This document shows, one piece after another, positions 1 to 4,618 of a stretch of 6,661 nucleotides of DNA; position 1 is the stretch's first letter; each line of letters begins with the position of its first letter. Under the pieces are notes generated by a model. It worked only from the letters and a program-made list of their open reading frames with translations. It did not search any database and was not told the origin of the DNA. This stretch comes from Mucilaginibacter sp. (lineage in GTDB: Bacteria; Bacteroidota; Bacteroidia; Sphingobacteriales; Sphingobacteriaceae), in assembly GCA_028288315.1 (NCBI GenBank), contig JAQBNY010000122.1, positions 1-6,661 on the forward strand, given 5' to 3'. A program made the position numbers and the translations under genes.

Positions 1-29
1 ATAAAGCGGAAAAAATAATAAAAATTCCG

Positions 30-37
30 TACATTTG
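30..37 (+). promoter_or_regulatory. Bacteroidota-type -7 promoter box for queA
   Basis: TACATTTG matches the Bacteroidota housekeeping -7 consensus TAnnTTTG at every fixed position. It lies 25 bases before the queA ATG, so transcription would start around 41-46 with a leader of roughly 20 nt. No clear -33 TTG is visible in the few upstream bases available, so only the -7 half is supported. Confidence 0.6.
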
Positions 38-62
38 CGCCCTGAAAATTCATATATAAAGC

Positions 63-1112
63 ATGAAATTATCCCAATTTAAATTCAATTTACCTGAATC
101 ATTAATAGCCCATTCACCGGCTGACACTCGTGACGAATCACGTTTAATGGTTTTACACCGCGATTCGGGCAAAATTGAGCATAAAATATTCAAGGATATA
201 CTGGATTATTTTGACGATCAGGATGTAATGATCCTGAACAATACCAAAGTGTTCCCGGCACGCATGTATGGCAACAAAGAAAAAACCGGCGCTACTATAG
301 AGGTTTTTTTACTGCGCGAGTTAAACAAAGAACTGCGCCTTTGGGATGTATTGGTTGACCCGGCACGTAAAATACGTGTAGGTAACAAACTATATTTTGG
401 CGATGACGATTTGTTAATTGCCGAAGTTGTTGATAATACTACCTCACGTGGCCGTACCATTCGTTTCTTATTTGATGGTACCGACGAAGAATTTAGACGT
501 AACGTTGAGATTTTAGGCGAAACACCACTGCCTAAATATATTAAACGCAAGGCTACTGCCGAAGATAAAGAGCGCTACCAAACTATATTTGCCAAGCATG
601 AAGGAGCCGTTGCGGCCCCTACCGCTGGTTTGCACTTTAGCCGTGAGCTAATGAAACGCCTTGAATTAAAAGGTGTTGAATTTGCCGAGGTTACCCTGCA
701 CGTTGGTTTAGGCACTTTCCGCCCGGTTGAGGTAGAGGACCTAACCAAGCACAAAATGGATTCTGAACAGTTTATTATTGAGCAAAAACAGGCTGATATT
801 GTAAACCGTGGTATTGAAAGAAAAAAACGCGTTTGCGCTGTTGGTACAACATCAATGCGTGCGGTTGAATCGGCAGTATCTGCAGGTAAAACCTTAAAAG
901 CAGCTAACGACTGGACCAGCAAATTCATTTTTCCTCCATACGATTTTAGTATTGCCAATTCTATGATCACTAATTTCCATACGCCTGAATCAACCCTGTT
1001 AATGATGGTTAGCGCATTTGGCGGTTATGAGCATATAATGAACGCTTACGAAGTTGCAGTGAAAGAGAAATACCGCTTTTACAGCTATGGCGACGCTATG
1101 CTAATAATTTAA
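63..1112 (+). CDS. queA: QueA, S-adenosylmethionine:tRNA ribosyltransferase-isomerase
   Basis: This cytosolic enzyme transfers and isomerises the ribosyl moiety of SAM onto 7-aminomethyl-7-deazaguanine in tRNA. The product is epoxyqueuosine, the penultimate step of queuosine synthesis at the wobble base of Asp, Asn, His and Tyr tRNAs. The 349 residues are the full usual length. Family motifs visible are LNNTKVFPAR (58-67), EGAVAAPTAGLHF (180-192), LHVGLGTFRPV (212-222), VGTTSMRAVES (260-270), FIFPPYDF (288-295), ITNFHTPESTLLMMVSAF (302-319) and YRFYSYGDAM (337-346). The ATG is supported by a -7 promoter box about 25 nt upstream and by the family's usual N-terminus (LSQFKFNLPESLIA). The gene is followed by a strong terminator, so it is probably transcribed alone. 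No other queuosine gene is in the window. The family assignment is very secure. Confidence 0.97.
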   Translation: MKLSQFKFNLPESLIAHSPADTRDESRLMVLHRDSGKIEHKIFKDILDYFDDQDVMILNNTKVFPARMYGNKEKTGATIEVFLLRELNKELRLWDVLVDPARKIRVGNKLYFGDDDLLIAEVVDNTTSRGRTIRFLFDGTDEEFRRNVEILGETPLPKYIKRKATAEDKERYQTIFAKHEGAVAAPTAGLHFSRELMKRLELKGVEFAEVTLHVGLGTFRPVEVEDLTKHKMDSEQFIIEQKQADIVNRGIERKKRVCAVGTTSMRAVESAVSAGKTLKAANDWTSKFIFPPYDFSIANSMITNFHTPESTLLMMVSAFGGYEHIMNAYEVAVKEKYRFYSYGDAMLII

Positions 1113-1118
1113 TTTCGG

Positions 1119-1141
1119 GATTTCGAATGTTCAATTTCGAA
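1119..1141 (+). repeat. Possible intergenic repeat, copy A (ATGTTCAAtTTCGaA core)
   Basis: Just after the queA stop, a 23-nt stretch contains the core ATGTTCAA followed by TTTCGAA. A related stretch lies just after the chitinase gene at 4576-4598, and the two agree at about 17 of 23 positions (13 of 15 from the core onward). This copy also has TTCGAA near each end, giving weak inverted symmetry. It may be a member of a dispersed intergenic repeat family, but two imperfect copies in AT-rich DNA could be chance. Confidence 0.3.
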
Positions 1142-1155
1142 CTCTTATAATATAC

Positions 1156-1190
1156 AATGTCATTTCGTTTTCGGAATGACATTTTTTTTT
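1156..1190 (+). terminator. Intrinsic terminator of queA
   Basis: A 12-bp stem (1156-1167 with 1172-1183, one G-U pair) has a TTTT loop and is followed at once by nine T residues (1182-1190). The first nine stem pairs, AATGTCATT with AATGACATT, are perfect. It lies 43 nt after the queA stop and ends 26 nt before the ispD ATG, so it should separate queA from ispD transcription. Confidence 0.9.
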
Positions 1191-1216
1191 AACCTTCAAA
1201 TCGTAAATTGGGCAAC

Positions 1217-1936
1217 ATGCAACTCACAAATTCAAAATCCGAAACTCCAGATCAGAAACACTACGCTGTAATTGTAGCCGGTGGCTCTGGTACCCGGATG
1301 CAGTCGGCATTGCCTAAACAATTTTTATTGCTTTGTGGCAAGCCTGTGCTCATGCATACTATTGAAGCATTTTACAATAGCAAATCATCGCCTCAAATTA
1401 TACTGGTGCTGCATGCCAGCTATCACGACCTATGGAAACAGTTGTGCAACAATCATCATTTTACTATACAACACACCTTAATTGCCGGTGGCGAAACCCG
1501 TTTTCATTCTGTAAAAAATGCGGTTGACCTGATTTTGGATAACAATGTGCTAATTGCTGTACATGATGCCGTAAGGCCGCTGGTTAGCGGCGCCATAATA
1601 GACGAGGCTTACCAGTGTGCAGCAGAAAACGGAACGGCCGTGACAGCCGTTAAAAGTCGCGATTCTATCAGGAAGTTAAACGGCAATACGTCAACAAGCT
1701 TAAATCGCGACGAAATATATCTGGTGCAGACCCCGCAAACCTTCCAATCAGCTTTACTGAAAGAGGCTTACAACCAGCCATACAACCCCAATTTTACTGA
1801 TGATGCATCGGTAGTTGAATATGCAGGCACCCCAATAACCTTAATTGAAGGCAATTATAGTAATATTAAGATCACTTTCCCTGAAGATATTATTGTAGCC
1901 GAAGCGCTTATAAACAAAAAAAGCCACCAGCTATAA
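1217..1936 (+). CDS. ispD: IspD, 2-C-methyl-D-erythritol 4-phosphate cytidylyltransferase
   Basis: This cytosolic enzyme of the non-mevalonate (MEP) isoprenoid pathway couples MEP to CTP, giving CDP-methylerythritol and pyrophosphate. With the ATG at 1217 the protein is 239 residues, normal for the family. An in-frame TTG at 1208 would add only three residues and is not preferred. Visible motifs are the nucleotide-binding loop AGGSGTRM (21-28) with catalytic-type R27 and K34 (in ALPKQF), HDAVRP (116-121), NRDEIYLVQTPQTF (163-176), TDDASVVEYAG (194-204) and GNYSNIKITFPED (212-224), with the family's conserved Lys in NIKIT. The queA terminator ends just 26 nt upstream and no standard promoter is obvious. 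The last five codons and stop form one arm of a hairpin that terminates the convergent gene. Identification is very secure; the start is fairly secure. Confidence 0.95.
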   Translation: MQLTNSKSETPDQKHYAVIVAGGSGTRMQSALPKQFLLLCGKPVLMHTIEAFYNSKSSPQIILVLHASYHDLWKQLCNNHHFTIQHTLIAGGETRFHSVKNAVDLILDNNVLIAVHDAVRPLVSGAIIDEAYQCAAENGTAVTAVKSRDSIRKLNGNTSTSLNRDEIYLVQTPQTFQSALLKEAYNQPYNPNFTDDASVVEYAGTPITLIEGNYSNIKITFPEDIIVAEALINKKSHQL

Positions 1937-1947
1937 GCTGATGGCTT
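1912..1947 (-). terminator. Terminator of the small membrane-peptide gene, embedded in the ispD 3' end
   Basis: Bases 1921-1932 pair with 1936-1947 (12 bp, loop ATA). The single mismatch on the forward strand (C1927/A1941) is a G-U wobble on the reverse strand. Reading in reverse, the stem is followed by seven T residues (1922 to 1916), then GTTTA. This makes it a good intrinsic terminator for the reverse gene ending at 1969. Forward, the tail is only AATGTATTTATTTT, so it may also slow ispD transcription, but less convincingly. The ispD stop codon (1934-1936) lies at the hairpin loop. Confidence 0.8.
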
Positions 1948-1968
1948 AATGTATTTATTTTGCATTTA

Positions 1969-2115
1969 TCAAGCTCTCCTGATCACCCCAAGTAATAGAG
2001 CAATTATAGCTATTACCAATAAAATGTGAATTAAGCCCCCGGCATGATTAACGAAGAATCCAAAGATCCATCCTATTACCAGGATCACTGCGATTATGTA
2101 CAATAAGCTTCTCAT
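1969..2115 (-). CDS. Small two-helix membrane peptide, Lmo0937/DUF5670-like (paralog 1)
   Basis: A 48-residue, extremely hydrophobic peptide. It begins MRSLLYIIAVILVIGW, has a short glycine-containing turn with N23-H24 and G26-G27, then a second hydrophobic segment IHILLVIAIIALLLGVI and the basic end RRA. This two-helix, GG-turn, basic-tail pattern is that of the Lmo0937 family (DUF5670), small inner-membrane proteins of unknown function that are common in Bacteroidota and Firmicutes. The reading frame is open 15 codons further upstream, but I prefer this ATG. The paralog at 2281-2427 starts at the same point (MRGLLYIIAV), and the extension is hydrophilic and unmatched. The two peptides are identical at 40 of 48 positions; the differences cluster in the turn (residues 17-28). 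The gene has its own upstream motif and terminator. Function is unknown; a link to envelope stress is only a guess. Confidence 0.85.
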   Translation of the reverse strand: MRSLLYIIAVILVIGWIFGFFVNHAGGLIHILLVIAIIALLLGVIRRA

Positions 2116-2160
2116 GATGTTGTTTGTTTTTGTTAAAGTTTTTAGTTGATATACTTTCAC

Positions 2161-2183
2161 ATACCAAAATCTATTCCAAAAAG
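2161..2183 (-). promoter_or_regulatory. Conserved promoter/operator-like motif upstream of paralog 1
   Basis: Reverse strand: CTTTTTGGAAT, A, GATTTT, G, GTAT. Nearly the same motif precedes paralog 2 (2474-2495), with one base inserted and one substitution. Its GG begins exactly 62 nt before the ATG in both genes, although the leader between motif and ATG has diverged. It could hold a -33 TTG (with TATAT 23 nt downstream in both), or be a degenerate sigma-54-like site (TTGG-N10-GG), or a regulator's operator. The sequence does not decide which. Confidence 0.55.
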
Positions 2184-2186
2184 CTA

Positions 2187-2229
2187 CTAAATAAAAAGAA
2201 GCGCTTTTATCGCGCTTCTTTTTATTTAG
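2187..2229 (-). terminator. Intrinsic terminator of paralog 2, perfect 18-bp stem
   Basis: Bases 2187-2204 are an exact reverse complement of 2212-2229, with a 7-nt loop. The base of the stem is A/T-rich (CTAAATAAAAAG) and its top is GAAGCGC/GCGCTTC. The A/T part supplies a T-run on either strand, so it could work in both directions. Its natural client is the reverse gene ending at 2281. It ends only 3 nt before the promoter-like motif of paralog 1, so it insulates the two paralogs. Confidence 0.88.
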
Positions 2230-2267
2230 ATATACCGGTATAGTTATTTTGCTATTAAGCGGTATAT
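2230..2267. other. Palindrome and second hairpin in the 3' leader between paralog 2 and its terminator
   Basis: TATACCGGTATA (2231-2242) is a perfect 12-bp palindrome. In addition ATATACCG (2230-2237) can pair with CGGTATAT (2260-2267), with a possible inner 4-bp ATAG/CTAT pairing. The transcript from 2281 would therefore carry a second stem directly before its 18-bp terminator. It may stabilise the mRNA 3' end or be a protein-binding site; nothing visible settles this. Confidence 0.4.
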
Positions 2268-2280
2268 ATGTTACATCTTA

Positions 2281-2427
2281 TCAAGCTCTTCTTATAACTC
2301 CTAAAAGCAAAGCTATAATAGCAATTACCAGTAAAATATGGATTATACCGCCAGACCCTGCGTAAAAATATCCAAATGCCCATCCTATAACCAGGATAAC
2401 AGCAATAATGTACAACAAGCCTCTCAT
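2281..2427 (-). CDS. Small two-helix membrane peptide, Lmo0937/DUF5670-like (paralog 2)
   Basis: A 48-residue peptide starting MRGLLYIIAVILVIGWAFGYF, with the turn AGSGG (residues 23-27) and a second helix identical to that of paralog 1 from I29 onward (IHILLVIAIIALLLGVI, then RRA). It should insert in the inner membrane as a helical hairpin with a positively charged C-terminus. The frame stays open for 44 codons upstream, but that extension runs through the terminator of the neighbouring DUF2795-like gene and has no match in paralog 1. The ATG at 2427 is therefore the sensible start. Coding DNA differs from paralog 1 at many third codon positions, so the duplication is old and the protein is under purifying selection. 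It has its own upstream motif and an 18-bp terminator. No function is known. Confidence 0.85.
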   Translation of the reverse strand: MRGLLYIIAVILVIGWAFGYFYAGSGGIIHILLVIAIIALLLGVIRRA

Positions 2428-2473
2428 AATGTAATATTTAGTGTTAGTATTAAATAAGTAATATAATACTGTA

Positions 2474-2495
2474 ATACTAAAATCATTCCAAAAAG
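2474..2495 (-). promoter_or_regulatory. Conserved promoter/operator-like motif upstream of paralog 2
   Basis: Reverse strand: CTTTTTGGAAT, GATTTT, A, GTAT. This is the counterpart of the motif at 2161-2183. The GG is again exactly 62 nt from the ATG, and both genes show TATAT 23 nt after the TTG. The following 46-nt leader is not conserved with the other copy, which argues that the motif itself is what is being kept. Confidence 0.55.
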
Positions 2496-2504
2496 GTGGT
2501 ATAA

Positions 2505-2537
2505 CAAAAAAGCCCTTTATAAAATTAAAGGGCTTTT
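2505..2537 (-). terminator. Intrinsic terminator of the DUF2795-like gene
   Basis: AAAAGCCCTTTA (2508-2519) pairs perfectly with TAAAGGGCTTTT (2526-2537) around a 6-nt A/T loop. On the reverse strand the stem runs into a six-T tract, then GTTAT. It lies 19 nt past the reverse gene's stop at 2556 and about 10 nt before the motif of paralog 2. Confidence 0.88.
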
Positions 2538-2555
2538 GTATTTCGCTACGGATGA

Positions 2556-2777
2556 TCAATATTCATCTTCATTGAAAAAGAAGTCGTCTTTGGTAGGGTA
2601 ATCCGGCCAAATCTCTTCAATATTCTCATAGGGTTCACCATCATCTTCCAGAGCCTGCAGTTTCTCAATAACCTCTACCGGCGCTCCGGAACGTATAGCG
2701 TAATCAATTAATTCATCTTTAGTTGCTGGCCATGGGGCGTCCTCAAGGTGAGATGCTAATTCAAGTGTCCAATACAT
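2556..2777 (-). CDS. DUF2795-like small acidic protein of unknown function
   Basis: A 73-residue soluble, strongly acidic protein that begins MYWTLELASHLEDAPWPATK and ends in an acidic tail (DDFFFNEDEY). The middle ATKDELIDYAIRSGAPVEVIEKLQAL (residues 18-43) has the pattern of the short DUF2795 helical fold, in which the chain 'commits' to an Ala-rich or Gly-containing turn followed by a helix. The family is widespread and has no established biochemical role. The combination of WPATKDELIDYAIRSGAP and EEIWPDYPT (54-62) looks like the conserved Bacteroidota subgroup. No signal peptide or membrane segment is present. It is transcribed from its own -33/-7 promoter, but sits only 83 nt downstream of the cobalamin adenosyltransferase gene with no terminator between, so readthrough is possible. 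The family call is from memory of the motif; function is unknown. Confidence 0.85.
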   Translation of the reverse strand: MYWTLELASHLEDAPWPATKDELIDYAIRSGAPVEVIEKLQALEDDGEPYENIEEIWPDYPTKDDFFFNEDEY

Positions 2778-2810
2778 GTTTTTATATTATGTGGTAAAAT
2801 TCCTTTTTCG

Positions 2811-2842
2811 CAAAAGTATAATATTTTTAAATTGATTATCAA
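2811..2842 (-). promoter_or_regulatory. Bacteroidota-type promoter of the DUF2795-like gene
   Basis: On the reverse strand TACTTTTG (2818-2811) matches TAnnTTTG exactly. A TTG (2842-2840) lies 21 nt upstream, inside the normal 17-23 nt spacing for the -33 element. The predicted transcript starts near 2804, leaving a leader of about 27 nt before the ATG. Confidence 0.7.
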
Positions 2843-2843
2843 T
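2831..2843. promoter_or_regulatory. Inverted repeat overlapping the -33 box (possible operator)
   Basis: ATTGAT-T-ATCAAT is a perfect 6-1-6 inverted repeat that covers the -33 TTG of the reverse promoter. A regulator bound here would compete with RNA polymerase. The region is very A/T-rich, so a short palindrome could arise by chance, and no cognate regulator gene is nearby. Confidence 0.3.
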
Positions 2844-2860
2844 ATTTTTTTGTAATTTTT

Positions 2861-3409
2861 TCACATCCTTGGTACCCATTGATTTTCAGGCACTTTCGCA
2901 TCGTGGCCAATCATCCGGGCCAAGGTGAACAGGTAATCACTCAACCTGTTCAGATAAACATTCACTTTTTCGTCAACCGTGCTCTCCTCTGCCAAATGAA
3001 CGCTCAGCCTTTCAGCCCGCCGGCAAACACAACGTGCTATATGACAGTATGATATGGTGTTATTACCACCTGGTAAAATAAAATGTCTAAGCTCGGGCAG
3101 CAGCTCATTCATCCTGTCCATTTCCTTTTCAAGCAGTTCAATATCCTCCAAATGCAGATCAGGTATTATCATTTTAGATTTTTCAGGATCGGCAGCCAGT
3201 ATCGAGCCAATGGTAAATAGCCTGTCCTGTATATGCTTTAAAATCCCCCTATCATAATCGCTAAGTTCCTGATCGCGTATTAGTCCTATGTAAGAATTCA
3301 GTTCATCAACCGTACCATAACTTTCAATACGCAGGTGGTGCTTAGGCACACGCGTACCCCCAATTAACGATGTATAGCCCTTATCTCCTGTTTTGGTATA
3401 TATTTTCAT
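2861..3409 (-). CDS. PduO-type cob(I)alamin adenosyltransferase
   Basis: This cytosolic enzyme transfers the 5'-deoxyadenosyl group of ATP to cob(I)alamin, making coenzyme B12 (adenosylcobalamin). At 182 residues it is a complete single-domain PduO/ATR protein. Motifs: the N-terminal ATP-binding segment YTKTGDKGYTSLIGG (4-18), ESYGTVDELNSYIG (29-42), FILPGGN (110-116), ARCVCRRAER (125-134) and VYLNRLSDYLFTLAR (151-165), which carry the conserved Arg, Glu and Asn/Asp residues of the trimer-interface active site. The short lysine-poor C-terminus (ENQWVPRM) is usual for the Bacteroidota type. Within the window it has no B12-synthesis or B12-dependent neighbour, so it probably serves enzymes encoded elsewhere, such as methylmalonyl-CoA mutase. 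It is divergent from the chitinase-like gene (143 bp between starts). I see no room for a full cobalamin riboswitch in that gap. No intrinsic terminator follows it. Confidence 0.95.
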   Translation of the reverse strand: MKIYTKTGDKGYTSLIGGTRVPKHHLRIESYGTVDELNSYIGLIRDQELSDYDRGILKHIQDRLFTIGSILAADPEKSKMIIPDLHLEDIELLEKEMDRMNELLPELRHFILPGGNNTISYCHIARCVCRRAERLSVHLAEESTVDEKVNVYLNRLSDYLFTLARMIGHDAKVPENQWVPRM

Positions 3410-3552
3410 AGCAATTAAACAATTTTGGTATCGTTTATGTAATTAACCACAATCCTAAGTGTTCTTTTTGATAAAATATTTACGCAAAGTATAAACGTTT
3501 TAACTTAATCTTGTACTTAATGTTTTGTTCCAAATATATAATATTACGAACT

Positions 3553-4566
3553 ATGAAACTCATCATATCATCGGCTAAGCTGGCAATAATTAGTTTATGT
3601 ACAATATCGCTGTTAAGCTTTAATTGTAAGGGTACATCAAATAACAACAATACAAGTAAACCGGCAGCTGCAAAACCTGCCGCAAAACCATCGTTTGCCA
3701 AATTTTTAAGTAAGCAGCAATTTAATGATCTGTTTCCGCAGCGCGATAAGTTTTATACTTATGAGGCTTTTATAAAAGCGGTTGATGAATTAGCCAATAT
3801 AAGCGTTAAGGTAACCCGGCGCTCATTATCGATATACCAACTCATCCGTACAGACAAACGCGCCGGGAAGGCCACCGTAGTGCGTCAGGACGTAGACTGG
3901 AACGAAGCCTGGGCAAAAGTAAAGCCCGATAGTTCTTATATTATAGATTATGCCAACTTTTGTACCGAAAAGGATGCGATAACCAACAAGCGCGAATTGG
4001 CAGCATTTTTTGCCCATATAGCCCATGAAACCCGCCACGGCATGAATGGCGAATATAAAGATGGCCTAATGCTTTTGCATGAAGACAATACAACCCTAAA
4101 CTATTTTGGCGACAGCGATGAATACCCTCCATTTAAAGGACAAAAATATTATGGCCGCGGACCGATGCAAATAAGCTATAATGGTAACTATGGCTATGCC
4201 TCTGATTGTATTTTTGGCGATGAAAAGGTATTGCTTAACAATCCCGGCTTGGTAGAGACCGACCCTGTGGTTGCCTTTAAAACAGCCGTATATTTTTGGA
4301 TGACCCCGCAAACACATAAACCATCGGCACATGACGTGATGATTGGCAAATGGCAGCCCACCGCGGCAGATAAGGCCAAAGGACGCGTTCCCGGCTTTGG
4401 TATGACTGTTAACATTGTAAACGGCGAGTTAGAATGCAACAAAGGCGATAACATGTATAGCATGAAAGACCGTATAGGCTTTTACCAATTCTTTTTAACC
4501 AAGCTTGGCGTAACAGATCCAAACTGTGCCTGCAGCTGCGGAAAAATGGAACCTTACAAGAATTGA
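3553..4566 (+). CDS. Exported GH19 chitinase-like glycoside hydrolase, probable lipoprotein
   Basis: GH19 enzymes hydrolyse beta-1,4-linked GlcNAc polymers (chitin) by inversion; some bacterial members act on peptidoglycan. The ATG at 3553 (337 residues) starts a good signal peptide: K2, hydrophobic 10-23, then LSFNC with C25. An in-frame TTG at 3511 would put a charged, signal-spoiling extension in front. C25 followed by a low-complexity tether (28-47, TSNNNNTSKPAAAKPAAKPS) suggests a lipoprotein, though the lipobox is non-canonical (N at -1). Catalytic domain, about 50-318: FPQRDKFYTYEAFI (61-74), KRELAAFFAHIAHETRHG (146-163) with probable general acid E159, LLHEDN with probable second Glu E177, YYGRGPMQISYNGNYG (199-214), DPVVAFKTAVYFWM (237-250) and GRVPGFGMTVNIVNGELEC (277-295). 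A CACSC cluster (325-329) lies near the C-terminus. There is no chitin-binding domain. It is probably co-transcribed with the S51 gene 52 nt downstream. Family is secure; substrate is open. Confidence 0.92.
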   Translation: MKLIISSAKLAIISLCTISLLSFNCKGTSNNNNTSKPAAAKPAAKPSFAKFLSKQQFNDLFPQRDKFYTYEAFIKAVDELANISVKVTRRSLSIYQLIRTDKRAGKATVVRQDVDWNEAWAKVKPDSSYIIDYANFCTEKDAITNKRELAAFFAHIAHETRHGMNGEYKDGLMLLHEDNTTLNYFGDSDEYPPFKGQKYYGRGPMQISYNGNYGYASDCIFGDEKVLLNNPGLVETDPVVAFKTAVYFWMTPQTHKPSAHDVMIGKWQPTAADKAKGRVPGFGMTVNIVNGELECNKGDNMYSMKDRIGFYQFFLTKLGVTDPNCACSCGKMEPYKN

Positions 4567-4575
4567 TTGATTTTG

Positions 4576-4598
4576 AATCTTGGATGTTCAAATTCGGA
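4576..4598 (+). repeat. Possible intergenic repeat, copy B (ATGTTCAAaTTCGgA core)
   Basis: Located 10 nt after the chitinase-like stop codon, this is the partner of the stretch at 1119-1141. The shared core is ATGTTCAA followed by TTCG. Both copies sit immediately behind a stop codon. An ORF start placed at the TTG of 4580 falls inside it, another reason to start the next gene at 4619. Confidence 0.3.
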
Positions 4599-4618
4599 TT
4601 TATAAACTCTATTTGATC

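Noticed and set aside
218..970. Reverse-strand open frames inside queA
   Set aside because: They are shadows of a clearly conserved forward gene, with serine/arginine-rich composition and no recognisable motif.
2116..2160. 15-residue N-terminal extension of paralog 1, and the 44-residue extension of paralog 2 (2428-2559)
   Set aside because: The extensions are unrelated to each other, while similarity begins exactly at the shared MR(S/G)LLYIIAV. The second also runs through a neighbour's terminator.
2161..2495. Firm sigma-54 promoter call for the membrane-peptide pair
   Set aside because: TTGG is present with 10 nt to the next G, but the -12 GC is not conserved (GG and GT instead) and the -24 region lacks the usual GGCAC. 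It is kept only as one hypothesis.
3511..3552. TTG start giving a 14-residue extension of the GH19 protein
   Set aside because: It would place polar and charged residues ahead of a good signal peptide that begins at the ATG of 3553.
3410..3552. Cobalamin riboswitch or clear promoters in the gap between the adenosyltransferase and GH19 genes
   Set aside because: The 143 bp is too short for a typical full B12 riboswitch plus expression platform, and no B12-box-like core is visible. The nearest promoter-like sequence, TATACTTTG on the reverse strand (3493-3485), has one base too many between TA and TTTG and no -33 partner.
3480..4591. Several reverse-strand open frames across the GH19 gene
   Set aside because: They overlap a well-supported GH19 domain and show cysteine/histidine-rich, non-protein-like composition.
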